From Rugosimonospora acidiphila (GTDB lineage: Bacteria; Actinomycetota; Actinomycetes; Mycobacteriales; Micromonosporaceae), in NCBI RefSeq assembly GCF_039543385.1, contig NZ_BAABJQ010000003.1:186001-250000 (forward strand): a stretch of 64,000 nt of DNA. The letters run 5' to 3'. Position 1 is the first letter of the stretch. Every line of letters starts with the position of its first letter. The position numbers and the translations under genes are program-made. Below, one piece after another: positions 18,156 to 26,462 of this stretch. The notes beneath the pieces were generated by a model. It worked only from the letters and a program-made list of their open reading frames with translations, was not told the origin of the DNA and searched no databases.

Positions 18156-20384
18156 GTGACCGTACCCGCCTTCCGTGACCCCGCCCTCACCCCCGAGCAG
18201 AGAGCGGACGACCTCCTGCGCCGCCTCACGCTGGAGGAGAAGGCGGGCCAGCTCACGCAGTACTTCTATGTCACCGACCCCGGGTCTGCCGACGAGCAGG
18301 CACGCGTCGTCGAAGACGCGATCAGGACGGGCCGTGCCGGTTCTGTGCTGTTTATTCGCGACGCAGGCGTGGCGAACCGCCTCCAGCGCGCTGCCATCGA
18401 AGGGAGCCGGCAGGGCATTCCGCTCCTGCTCGGCTTCGACGTCATTCATGGCCTTCGCACGATCTTTCCAGTACCGATCGCGCTGGCGGCCACCTGGTCA
18501 CCTGAAGTGATTGAGCGGGCACAGTCCGTCGCCGCGCGCGAGGCTCGTGCCGTCGGCATCCACTGGACATTCGCGCCGATGGTCGACATCGCGCGCGATC
18601 CCCGGTGGGGGCGGATGGTCGAAGGGGCGGGCGAGGACCCTGTGCTGGGTGCCGCGGTCGCGGCGGCCCAGGTGCGCGGCTTCCAGGGCGACCTCAGCGC
18701 TGAACACGTCATTGCGGGGCCCAAGCACTTCGCCGGATACGGCGCGGCCCGCGGCGGACGCGACTACGACGACGCCGAGATCTCCGACTCCGAACTGTGG
18801 AACGTGTATCTTCCGCCTTTCCAAGCCGCGGTCGACGCCGGTGCGGGCAACGTCATGAGTGCCTACATGGACCTGAACGGCGTGCCGGCCTCGGGCAACA
18901 GCTGGCTTCTCACGGATGTCCTTCGTGACCACCTGGGTTTCGAGGGATTCGTCGTCTCCGACGCCGACGCGGTCCGCTCGTTGCGCACGCAGCATTTCGC
19001 CCGCGACCTGACCGACGCGGGCGCTCGCGCCCTCGGAGCTGGGCTGGACATGGAAATGTGCTGGGCCGACCCCGCGTTCGGGTATCTGCCCAAGGCTGTC
19101 GCGGAGGGACACGTCGCGGAGGCGGCGATCGACACCGCCGTTCGAAGGGTGCTGATCGCGAAGCTCCGGATGGGTCTGTTCGAGAACCCGTTCACCGACG
19201 AGGCCGCCTCAGGCTCAGTCCTGGCCGCCGCCGAGCACAGGACACTCGCACGCGTCACGGCAGAGCAGAGCTTCGTCCTCCTGAAAAACGATCAGCGGAC
19301 CCTGCCGCTGGACGCGACTCGCCTCGCGTCAGTCGCCGTGATCGGCCAACTCGCCGCGAGCAAGAGGGACACCCTCGGGCCGTGGGTGTTCGACCACGAC
19401 ACCGAGGAAGTTGTCACGATTCTCGAGGGGCTGCGACAGCGACTCGGTGATTCGGTGGCCGTCGAGTACGCGCCAGGTGTGGGGATTCCTGAACGACTGG
19501 TCCCATCATTCTTCGACAACCAGGACCCGAGCGTGGAAAGGACAGCGGGTGACCACGACGACGATGCCGAACTGCGTCGCGCCGTCGGCGTGGTCACGGC
19601 GTCGGACGTGGCAGTCGTCGTGGTCGGGCAGCGGCAGAACCAGGCAGGCGAGTTCGCATCTGCCTCGACGCTCGACCTACCCGGCCGCCAGGCGGAGCAA
19701 CTCGAGCGAATCGTCGCGACGGGAACGCCTGTCGTGCTCGTCGTGATGACCGGTCGGCCGGTGGACCTGCGCTGGGCGGAGAAGAACGTCAGCGCGATCC
19801 TGCAGGTCTGGTACCCGGGCACTCGAGGCGGCGAGGCAGTTGCCGCCACGATTGTCGGCGACGTCGCACCGGCCGGAAAGCTGCCGTTCACCTGGCCTCG
19901 GCATGTCGGGCACGTGCCGATGATCTACTCGCACAACCGCACGTTCAAGCCAGAGGACCAGGGCCGACGCTATTGGGACGAGGAGAGCACCCCGCTCTAC
20001 GTGTTCGGGCACGGGCTGTCATACGCCCGCTTCGAGTACTCCAACGTGCGCCTCGACGCCGAGCGCATCCGCGTGGGGGAGTCGACGGTGGTCACCGTCG
20101 ACGTCCGTAACGCCTCGACGCGTGATGCGGACGAGGTCGTCCAGCTCTACATCCACCAGCGGTACGGCACATCCTCGCGCCCCCTGCGCCAGCTTGTTGG
20201 CTTCCAGCGCGTCACGGTCGAGGCGGGGCACACTCGCACGGTTCGCTTCCCGCTCGGAGCGCACGAACTCAGTTACTGGAGTGCGGCGACCCGCGGCATC
20301 GTCCAAGACGCAACAACTGTCGACGTCTGGGTCGGCGGAAGCTCTGCTGCCGAGCTCGACACGGTGCTCGACGTGACTCCCTAG
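18156..20384 (+). CDS. glycoside hydrolase family 3 enzyme (beta-glucosidase/beta-xylosidase type)
   Basis: 742 residues from GTG at 18156; no signal peptide, so probably intracellular. The N-terminal TIM barrel carries KHFAGYGAARGGRDYDDAEI and the nucleophile motif GFVVSDADAV with Asp269. The alpha/beta sandwich (about 370-600) has VAVIGQLAASKRDTLGPW and VVVVGQRQNQAGEFAS. A C-terminal fibronectin-III-like domain begins near PLYVFGHGLSYARFEYSNV. The size and three-domain plan are standard for GH3 beta-glucosidases, which release terminal glucose or xylose from imported oligosaccharides. It sits at the right edge of the carbohydrate island. No operator like those of the LacI gene is seen directly upstream. 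Confidence 0.94.
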   Translation: MTVPAFRDPALTPEQRADDLLRRLTLEEKAGQLTQYFYVTDPGSADEQARVVEDAIRTGRAGSVLFIRDAGVANRLQRAAIEGSRQGIPLLLGFDVIHGLRTIFPVPIALAATWSPEVIERAQSVAAREARAVGIHWTFAPMVDIARDPRWGRMVEGAGEDPVLGAAVAAAQVRGFQGDLSAEHVIAGPKHFAGYGAARGGRDYDDAEISDSELWNVYLPPFQAAVDAGAGNVMSAYMDLNGVPASGNSWLLTDVLRDHLGFEGFVVSDADAVRSLRTQHFARDLTDAGARALGAGLDMEMCWADPAFGYLPKAVAEGHVAEAAIDTAVRRVLIAKLRMGLFENPFTDEAASGSVLAAAEHRTLARVTAEQSFVLLKNDQRTLPLDATRLASVAVIGQLAASKRDTLGPWVFDHDTEEVVTILEGLRQRLGDSVAVEYAPGVGIPERLVPSFFDNQDPSVERTAGDHDDDAELRRAVGVVTASDVAVVVVGQRQNQAGEFASASTLDLPGRQAEQLERIVATGTPVVLVVMTGRPVDLRWAEKNVSAILQVWYPGTRGGEAVAATIVGDVAPAGKLPFTWPRHVGHVPMIYSHNRTFKPEDQGRRYWDEESTPLYVFGHGLSYARFEYSNVRLDAERIRVGESTVVTVDVRNASTRDADEVVQLYIHQRYGTSSRPLRQLVGFQRVTVEAGHTRTVRFPLGAHELSYWSAATRGIVQDATTVDVWVGGSSAAELDTVLDVTP

Positions 20385-20486
20385 CCGAAAACAGTCGGCA
20401 CCCGGCATTCCATGCTGAGCCGAGCGGCAACTGTGGCTGCCATGGCATTTACCCAGGCGAATGGCAAGTCGGGCGTACTTGTGCCT

Positions 20487-20902
20487 TCAGACGGCCGGGG
20501 TCCGGTAGACATCGAGCAGATCGGTGCCGCACGACTCCCACAGGTCACGCAGCGCCTTATCGTCTGCCTGCCCGCGGACCAGCTCGAACTCCGTGCGGGT
20601 GGCGGGAATCAGGGTAATGAACTGCAGCGCGAGCCCACCCTCGTCGTCGTAAAAGAGATCGAAATCCTCTTCAAGGTAGGATGCGGAGAGGCCAGGAGAA
20701 ACCCGATTCCGGTGCCGGGGATCAGCGGCTCTGAGTTGACATGCCCGCCTCCATACTCCAACCCCTTTCCACTCCGTACGACCTGGTCGGCAACGACATG
20801 CAAGAGATACGCCGCTTCCTCCTCCTGCCCGGGCAGGATGCGCGTGGAAACCGATGAAGAATCCTCGGTTGAGTCCATCCACCCGAAGCCTCTCGCGGCC
20901 AC
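20487..20902 (-). pseudogene. frameshifted hypothetical gene
   Basis: Two minus-strand frames join into one coherent protein. The first (from GTG 20902 or ATG 20878) reads STRILPGQEEEAAYLLHVVA through PLIPGTGIGF. The second continues SASYLEEDFDLFYDDEGG, LALQFITLIPATRTEFELVR and ends GTDLLDVYRTPAV at 20487. The frame change falls around 20665-20710. The composition of both parts is protein-like, whereas each continues as low-quality sequence past the junction. I do not recognise the family. It starts 27 bp after the ABC-2-like membrane-protein gene on the same strand. A sequencing error would look the same. Confidence 0.5.
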
Positions 20903-20929
20903 TGCGCCGGGGCGGACGCCGAGCTTCCG

Positions 20930-21604
20930 TCAGCGAACTGCCTCACGGTTGAGGTGCCACGTTCCGAGTACGTTCGGGACGACGCACCACAGCAGCGTGA
21001 CCACGCAGAGTCCCACGAACATCCTCGGCGAGGGCCTTCCCGCGAGCAGGACCTGGGCGTTCCCGTATGGGGTGAGCCACCGTACGAGGGCGCCGTGGCG
21101 GTCGATCGCGCTCAGCAGTGCGGTCGCGCTCATGGGCGCCACGATCGTCGCGGCCATGGCGAGCGCGGGGCGCCGGAGTAGCATCCCCCAGCCGGTTCCG
21201 GTCAGCTGAGCGATCAGTTGGACCAGCACGGCTCCCGTGACGAGCGCCGCCGTTTGTCCAGCGGGCGGCCATCCGCCACCGGCCCACACGGTGGCCGCCG
21301 CGCACAGCAGCGTGCCGGCCAACGCGACGCCGATGGTGAGACCGAGGACGGGCAGCAAGCGTGGCGCGAGCCGGCGGTTTCCGGATGTTCCTGGGTGGTG
21401 CAGGTCGGTCACCGCGAGGACACCAAAGAAGGGGACGAGCACCGACATGGCCAGTTGTGCGGGCTTCAGCACGTCGCGGAAGGCGGGTTCGGAGTGTGTG
21501 ACGGCCCACGCCGTCGCGGCCCCGAGCAGGAGCGTGGCCGCGGCAAGCATGGCCCTGCGCCGGGGCAGGATGAGGTGCTGGGCCGGGGTCTCGGTGGGTG
21601 TCAT
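20930..21604 (-). CDS. six-helix membrane protein, ABC-2 permease-like
   Basis: 224 residues, mostly hydrophobic, with about six transmembrane segments (starting AMLAAATLLLGAATAWAV). The spacing of short helices and the loop VTHSEPAFRDVLKP recall ABC-2 transporter permeases, but no ATPase gene is adjacent. It is divergent from the histidine-kinase gene across a 127-bp spacer containing a perfect 14-bp inverted repeat, so it is a likely target of that two-component system, as is common for kinase/regulator pairs controlling drug or lipid exporters. The function is inference; the membrane nature is direct. Confidence 0.75.
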   Translation of the reverse strand: MTPTETPAQHLILPRRRAMLAAATLLLGAATAWAVTHSEPAFRDVLKPAQLAMSVLVPFFGVLAVTDLHHPGTSGNRRLAPRLLPVLGLTIGVALAGTLLCAAATVWAGGGWPPAGQTAALVTGAVLVQLIAQLTGTGWGMLLRRPALAMAATIVAPMSATALLSAIDRHGALVRWLTPYGNAQVLLAGRPSPRMFVGLCVVTLLWCVVPNVLGTWHLNREAVR

Positions 21605-21648
21605 GCGATCAGGGTGCTTGCTGTCCGGGGCGCCGTCGTCGGCGATCA

Positions 21649-21687
21649 GTCAGCCGCACCCCGACTTTGGTAGGGGGTGCGGCTGAC
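21649..21687. promoter_or_regulatory. 14-bp inverted repeat in divergent control region
   Basis: Arms GTCAGCCGCACCCC (21649-21662) and GGGGTGCGGCTGAC (21674-21687) are perfect, with an 11-nt centre. It lies between the ABC-2-like gene and the kinase gene and is a candidate binding site for the LuxR-type response regulator. It could also form a transcript hairpin. Confidence 0.5.
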
Positions 21688-21731
21688 CGGGGACGCTGCC
21701 GGGCGCGGCCTACCCGCTCTAGGCTTGCTGA

Positions 21732-22889
21732 GTGACCGGTAGCGATCTGCCAGGGCGAGGTGACGGTGTCCGGAACGCTGTCGCCGTCGTGGCCGCGCTG
21801 GGGGCAGGCGCGCTCCTCGTGTCCGTGGGGGACGCGACCGGGCCGGTACCGGGCCTGGTGCCGTGGCAGGCGGACGTCGCGGTGGGTGTCGTCGCCTGCT
21901 TGGCTCTGCTGCTGCGGCGACGGTGGCCGCTCGCCCTCGCGGCGCTGGTCGTGCCGCTCGGCGCTGTGTCGATCATGGCGAGCGGGGCGATCCTGGGCGC
22001 CGTCTTCGGTCTGGCCCTGCGCCGTCGGTTCACGGTTGCTGCCGGATTCGCGGCCGGGTATCTCGCCACCGCCCCGGTGTACCTGCTGCTGCAGCGGGAA
22101 CCGCGCTTCTCACTGTGGACCGACGTCGTCGTGCGGGGTGTGTTGGCGACGGCGGCGGTGGGCTGGGGGCTGTACGCCCGGGAGCGCCAGGTGTTGATTC
22201 GCCACCTCGGCGAGCGCGCCGCCCGCGCCGAGGCGGAGCAGGCGGGCCGCATCGCCCGGGCCCGGCGCGACGAGCGCGACCAGATCGCCCGTGAGATGCA
22301 TGATGTGCTGGCGCACCGACTATCGATGATCAGTCTGCACGCCGGCGCCCTGGAGTTGCATCCGGCCGTGAGCGCTGACGTCCACGACGCGGCCGGCGTC
22401 ATCCGGGCCGGCGCGCACGAGGCGTTGGAGGAATTGCGGGCGGTCATCGGCGTTCTGCGGCACGGCGCAGGGGACGAGCCCGAGCCGCCGCAGCCGGGGC
22501 TGGAAGAGGTGGGGGATCTCGTGGCGGACGCTCGGCGGTGCGGCAACGAAGTCGGCTTCGACGACCGCCTCGCCGACGCGGGGGTGCCGTCGCCGCCGGG
22601 CGCCACTGGTCGGGTCGCCTACCGCGTGGTGCAGGAAGCGCTGACCAACGCCCGCAAGCACGCACCGGGCAGCCCGGTCAGCCTCGTGGTGGACGGCGGC
22701 CCAGGGGACGGACTGCGGATTGAGGTGAGCAACCCCGCATCCGCCAGCGCGGCGGCAGGATCCGTGCCAGGAAGCGGACTCGGACTGGTGGGGCTCGCCG
22801 AACGGGTCGAGCTTGCCGGTGGGCGACTGGCACACGGGATGGCCGCCGGCCGGTTCCGGCTGGAGGTGCGGCTGCCGTGGCTGGTGTGA
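21732..22889 (+). CDS. NarL/DesK-type sensor histidine kinase
   Basis: 385 residues from GTG at 21732. Four to five N-terminal membrane helices (about 15-145) form the sensor, followed by a coiled stretch rich in Ala/Glu/Arg and the HisKA_3 dimerisation motif AREMHDVLAHRLS with phospho-acceptor His190. The ATPase domain is recognisable from VVQEALTNARKHAPG and GSGLGLVGLAERVELAGG. No extracellular domain is evident, so it probably senses within the membrane, as DesK-like kinases do. It overlaps the response-regulator gene and is transcribed with it. Confidence 0.93.
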   Translation: MTGSDLPGRGDGVRNAVAVVAALGAGALLVSVGDATGPVPGLVPWQADVAVGVVACLALLLRRRWPLALAALVVPLGAVSIMASGAILGAVFGLALRRRFTVAAGFAAGYLATAPVYLLLQREPRFSLWTDVVVRGVLATAAVGWGLYARERQVLIRHLGERAARAEAEQAGRIARARRDERDQIAREMHDVLAHRLSMISLHAGALELHPAVSADVHDAAGVIRAGAHEALEELRAVIGVLRHGAGDEPEPPQPGLEEVGDLVADARRCGNEVGFDDRLADAGVPSPPGATGRVAYRVVQEALTNARKHAPGSPVSLVVDGGPGDGLRIEVSNPASASAAAGSVPGSGLGLVGLAERVELAGGRLAHGMAAGRFRLEVRLPWLV

Positions 22890-23566
22890 TGGGCGATGGT
22901 GCGGCGACCCGGCCGGTACGGGTCGCCGTCGTCGATGACGATCCACTCGTGCGAAGTGGCCTGCGGCTGTTGTTCGCCGGCGTGCCGGACCTCGAGGTCG
23001 TCGCCGAGGCGGCGGACGGGGCCGATGTTCCCGCAATGGTCGACGCCCATCACCCGCACGTCGTCCTGCTCGACGTCCGGATGCCACGCGTCGACGGACT
23101 GGCGGCGGCCGAACGGCTGTGCTCACGGCCGCAGCCACCCTACGTCGTCATGCTGACGACCTTCCACGCCGACGCCTACGTCCTGCGGGCGCTGCGCGTC
23201 GGCGCCAGCGGCTATCTCCTCAAGGACGCCCCGCCCCGGGAACTGATCGACGCCGTACGCCGGGCCGCGTCCGGGGAGCCGATCCTCAGCCCCGCCGTGA
23301 CCCGGCGCCTCATCGAGCAGGTGGCCGACCCCGTGAGCCACGACCGCCGGACGACGGCCGTGGCCCTGCTCGATCGAGCGACGGGCCGGGAACGGGAGGT
23401 GGCATTCGCTGTCGCCCGCGGGCTGTCGAATGCCCAGATCGGCGCCGAGCTCGGCATGGGCGTGGCGACGGTCAAGGCGCACGTTTCGCGCCTGCTGACC
23501 AAGCTCGACCTGGATAACCGGGTCCAGCTCGCGCTTGTCGTGCACGACGCCGGAGACATCACCTAG
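22877..23566 (+). CDS. LuxR/NarL-family response regulator
   Basis: 229 residues. GTG at 22877 has GGAGG ten bases upstream; an alternative ATG at 22889 overlaps the kinase stop (TGATG). The receiver domain contains VAVVDDDPLV and the phospho-acceptor Asp66 in VVLLDVRMP, and the C-terminal helix-turn-helix reads GLSNAQIGAELGMGVATVKAHVSRLLTKL. The segment between them ends REREVAFAVARG, where the family usually has LTxREREVL. It is the partner of the overlapping kinase. Its 3' end overlaps tail-to-tail by 8 bp with the oxidoreductase gene on the other strand. Confidence 0.94.
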   Translation: MAGVMGDGAATRPVRVAVVDDDPLVRSGLRLLFAGVPDLEVVAEAADGADVPAMVDAHHPHVVLLDVRMPRVDGLAAAERLCSRPQPPYVVMLTTFHADAYVLRALRVGASGYLLKDAPPRELIDAVRRAASGEPILSPAVTRRLIEQVADPVSHDRRTTAVALLDRATGREREVAFAVARGLSNAQIGAELGMGVATVKAHVSRLLTKLDLDNRVQLALVVHDAGDIT

Positions 23567-24524
23567 GACCGGCCCCCCGTAACGCGGACTGCGACGGCTC
23601 TGGTGCGGCCGACTCGGCCGAGACGCCCGGGTGGTCGGTTCCGGCGAGAAATTGGGCGAGCCGGGCGTAGCTGTCGCCACCGTAGCCCGCCGCGGCGGCC
23701 CGGCCGATGATTCGTTGGATGGCCCGCAACGGTGTGGTGTCGATGCCGCGAGCGGCGGCGGCGTCGCTGACGTGGGCCACAGCCGAGCCTGCGGACGCAA
23801 TACTGGAGACGTCGGCGGGAAAGCGGCCGGCGGCAAGCTGATCGGCGAACCGGTCGGCCAGGTCGGGCAGCAGGGCGCCGATTCCCTTGGCGAGGCGGGC
23901 GAACGCGGCGGGCTCGATGCCTTCGGCGATGGCCAGGGCGAAGGCGTGCGCGAGTCCGCCGACGGACATGGCGAACAGGTCGAGCAGGGCCATCTCGTAT
24001 GCCGACGCGACGCCGATGTCTTCGCCGAGGTAGATGCTGGTGCCGCCGAAGGTCTCCAGCAGGGGGCGGCTGCGATGGAAGAGAGTCTGCGGTCCGCTGT
24101 AGAGGATCGTTGCGGCGCCTGTACCGATCGTGGGCGCTGGCGTCAGGATGGCGCCATCCAGATAATTGATGCCGCGCTGCGCGGCCCAGCTCGCCAGGGC
24201 GCGTGCCTCTCCGGCGTGGCCACTGCTGAGGTTGACGAGCGTGCCCTCGGGCGGGTCGGCGAGGCCGGCCAGGCTCGCGCGCACGGCACCATAGTTCAGC
24301 ACACAGGCGATGGTGACCGATGCCCCACCCACTGCGTCGGCCGCCGTCGGCGCGAGCATCGCACCCTGAGCCACGAGTGCTTCCGCCTTGTCCGGCGTGC
24401 GGTTCCAGACGACCGTGGGATGGCCGGCGGCGAGCGCCGCGGCGGCGAGGGCTCGACCCATCGGGCCAAGCCCTAGGATGGCGATAGCGGGGCGACGTTC
24501 GGGTTCAACGTTGTTGTCTGTCAC
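23559..24524 (-). CDS. NADPH-dependent imine-reductase-like / beta-hydroxyacid dehydrogenase family oxidoreductase
   Basis: 321 residues from GTG at 24524. The Rossmann fold starts AIAILGLGPMGRALAAAALA with VVWNRT afterwards, where Arg suggests NADPH preference. The NLSSGHAGEARALASWAAQRG segment and the C-terminal helical domain (YEMALLDLFAMSVGGLAHAFALA) match the imine reductase/reductive aminase branch rather than 3-hydroxyisobutyrate dehydrogenase, because the usual catalytic Lys is replaced in the ASAYEMALLDL helix. It is divergent from a MerR regulator. The dyad, the 19-bp spacer and the predicted transcription start place its mRNA start at or next to the GTG, so the message is probably leaderless. 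Confidence 0.85.
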   Translation of the reverse strand: MTDNNVEPERRPAIAILGLGPMGRALAAAALAAGHPTVVWNRTPDKAEALVAQGAMLAPTAADAVGGASVTIACVLNYGAVRASLAGLADPPEGTLVNLSSGHAGEARALASWAAQRGINYLDGAILTPAPTIGTGAATILYSGPQTLFHRSRPLLETFGGTSIYLGEDIGVASAYEMALLDLFAMSVGGLAHAFALAIAEGIEPAAFARLAKGIGALLPDLADRFADQLAAGRFPADVSSIASAGSAVAHVSDAAAARGIDTTPLRAIQRIIGRAAAAGYGGDSYARLAQFLAGTDHPGVSAESAAPEPSQSALRGAGPR

Positions 24525-24532
24525 GGCAGTGA

Positions 24533-24563
24533 CGGTAAACCTTCACGTTGACGTGAAGGTCAA
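24533..24563 (-). promoter_or_regulatory. MerR-type promoter with dyad operator between the oxidoreductase and MerR genes
   Basis: On the minus strand the -35 element TTGACC (24558-24563) and -10 TTACCG (24533-24538) are 19 bp apart. The gap is filled by the dyad ACCTTCACGT / ACGTGAAGGT (24539-24548 and 24551-24560, 2-bp centre). A 19-bp spacer with a central dyad is the hallmark of promoters activated by DNA-distorting MerR proteins. The operator also lies upstream of the divergent regulator start at 24583. Confidence 0.8.
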
Positions 24564-24582
24564 ATCCTGATCTGCTCTGCAC

Positions 24583-24942
24583 ATGCGGATCAGTGAACTA
24601 GCCCGACAGACCGGCGCCACCCCCCGCGCCCTGCGTTACTACGAGGAGCAGGGCCTGTTGAGGCCCGCCCGCCGCACGAGCGGCTACCGGGACTACGACC
24701 GGCAAGCGGTGCCCACTGTGCGGCACATCCAACTGCTGCTCTCCGCCGGCTTGGGGACCACCGCGATCGCCGAGATCCTGCCCTGCGTCCCCGACGACAC
24801 GACTGTGCTCGCACCCACCTGCCCAGAACTCCTCGACGCCCTGGCCGAGGAACGTACCCGAATCACCAGCTCTATCGAGAAGCTCGCTGCTGCCCGTGAC
24901 ATCCTGGACCGGCTGATCCAAGGCACGCCCGACCCTTCCTGA
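24583..24942 (+). CDS. MerR-family transcriptional regulator
   Basis: 119 residues. The winged helix (MRISELARQTGATPRALRYYEEQGLLRP) is followed by the family RxxxGYRDYD motif, LLLSAGLGTTAIAEIL, and a long dimerisation helix (ALAEERTRITSSIEKLAAARDILDRLI). A single Cys in the first part (ILPCVPDD) and another in TCPELL sit near the effector region, but there is no metal-binding cluster as in MerR or CueR proper. It is closer to the small-molecule-responsive members. It is divergent from the imine-reductase-like gene and almost certainly regulates it through the dyad at 24539-24560. Confidence 0.93.
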   Translation: MRISELARQTGATPRALRYYEEQGLLRPARRTSGYRDYDRQAVPTVRHIQLLLSAGLGTTAIAEILPCVPDDTTVLAPTCPELLDALAEERTRITSSIEKLAAARDILDRLIQGTPDPS

Positions 24943-24994
24943 CCCAACCCGGGCAACGGTCTGGGCCCGGGAGGCTCTGGCAAGGTGCCGCTCA

Positions 24995-25633
24995 TCAGCG
25001 ACGCCCTGGGGTTGACGTACGGCAGGCTTCGGCGTAGCGAGCCGGGGACAGGCCGACAGCCGTTGCAGTTGCCGGATGCTCCAGTGGCACGCCCGTGCCA
25101 GATCGGCGACCCTGACGATCGCCTGGTCGTCGATGATGCGCTCGACCGCAGCGGTCGCGGCGACCTGCTCGGCTGATGGTGCCGCCAGCCGATCCGTGAA
25201 GAACGCCGCCGCTTGGGCGAAGCGCTCCTCGTCGGTGACGGCGCCCCGCACGGCGGCGAACCCCTCACCAGTCGGGCCGAACACCTCGGCGATCGGGACA
25301 CCGCGATCGGTCAGCGTGCTGACCGGTGCACCGAGCACGTCCCGGAACGCGCCTGGCCGGAACATGACACCGAGGGCCCAGCCATGGCCACTCAGATCGC
25401 GGATCCAGGTCCGCCGTAGTGACCCATGACCGTGGCGTCCTGCGCTTCGATCACCACGTGGACCGCCGGGAGCGTCAGCAGTCGCTGTGGTGGACGACCC
25501 CACGCGGTAGATCCCACTCGACATGCCAGAACAGGTCGAGGTGCGCCGCGAGCGGGCCGGACGCCGCCGATCTGCTCCGCCGGAAGGCGCTCAGGCTCTC
25601 CTGCGGACGTAGAATGCCTCGCGAATCCTCCAC
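24995..25633 (-). pseudogene. AraC-family regulator, decayed by two frameshifts and an HTH deletion
   Basis: Reading the minus strand from GTG 25633, one frame gives RGILRPQESLSAF and AAHLDLFWHVEWDLPRGV, the typical start of AraC regulators with a DUF6597-like sensor. The frame then breaks; a second gives LLTLPAVHVVIEAQDATVMG. A third gives LRRTWIRDLSGHGWALGVMF, RPGAFRDVLGAPVSTLTDRG, and WSIRQLQRL of the first HTH. Most of the DNA-binding domain is missing, and the last piece, VGLSPARYAEACRTSTPGRR, is the normal C-terminal AraC end in yet another frame, stopping at 24995. Three independent lesions make this a true pseudogene rather than a read error. Confidence 0.82.
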
Positions 25634-25730
25634 GGCCGGCCGCGCCCGCCCTGATTGGCGCGTTTGTTCAACCCCGCCGGCCAACTTGCGCCTAACATCG
25701 CTGCCAGTACCGCTTCTCAGGAGGATGTTC

Positions 25731-26306
25731 ATGCCCGCAGACACCGCCAATCTGGCCGCTGTGATCGACAAGACGACGACGCTCCTGGCCGGGATCCGGC
25801 CCGAGCAACGTGCGCTCCCGACGCCGTGTCCAGACTATGACGTGGCGGCGCTCACCGACCACCTGGTCGGATGGCTGCGGATGTTTGCCGCTCGGGCCGC
25901 CGGGGCGGACTACCACGACGACCCGAACTCATACCGATGCGGTGTCGATCCGACTGCCGAATTCGCCGCTGCGGGCGAGCGGGCGGTCGCGGCGTTCCGG
26001 TCCGGGGCTGCCGATCGGCCGTTGCGGATGACGTCGTCCGAACTGCCCGGCGCGATGGTCCTCGGGATGATGGTGGTCGAGTACGTCGGGCACGGCTGGG
26101 ACCTCGCGGTCGCGACAGGCCAACCGGTGCCGTACACCGAACTGGAGGCGCAGGCGGGGCTCGACGCAGCCCGCGGCATGTTGATGCCCGCCTACCGGGG
26201 ACCGGGCAAGACCTTCGGTTACGAAGTCGAGGTCAGCGCCGAATCGTCCACCGTGGACCGCCTGATCGCCTTCATCGGCCGAGATCCTGCTCCACATCGC
26301 GCCTGA
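25731..26306 (+). CDS. TIGR03086 family metal-binding protein (mycothiol-dependent isomerase-like)
   Basis: 191 residues. ATG at 25731 is preferred over the ATG two codons earlier because AGGAGG then stands at a spacing of six. The four-helix bundle shows ALPTPCPDYDVAALTDHLVGWLRMF, where the His of LTDHLVGW is the first metal ligand, and the later VVEYVGHGWDLAVATG motif carries the His-x-x-Asp ligand pair. This is the DinB/maleylpyruvate-isomerase N-terminal fold of the TIGR03086 branch. Such proteins use mycothiol as thiol cofactor in Actinomycetota. The substrate is unknown, and no aromatic degradation genes are adjacent. Confidence 0.9.
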   Translation: MPADTANLAAVIDKTTTLLAGIRPEQRALPTPCPDYDVAALTDHLVGWLRMFAARAAGADYHDDPNSYRCGVDPTAEFAAAGERAVAAFRSGAADRPLRMTSSELPGAMVLGMMVVEYVGHGWDLAVATGQPVPYTELEAQAGLDAARGMLMPAYRGPGKTFGYEVEVSAESSTVDRLIAFIGRDPAPHRA

Positions 26307-26462
26307 TTGACGGTGCCTACCGCCGCTACACCCGCCGGGCCACGATCGCGCACGATAGGGCGTAGAACCATCCGCGCCGCTGGCAGCTGGACCCACAACG
26401 CCTATCCGCTAGTTGCGCGATGTCGGCGGACGATTGGTGAAAACGGTGACCCGCCCTGCCGC

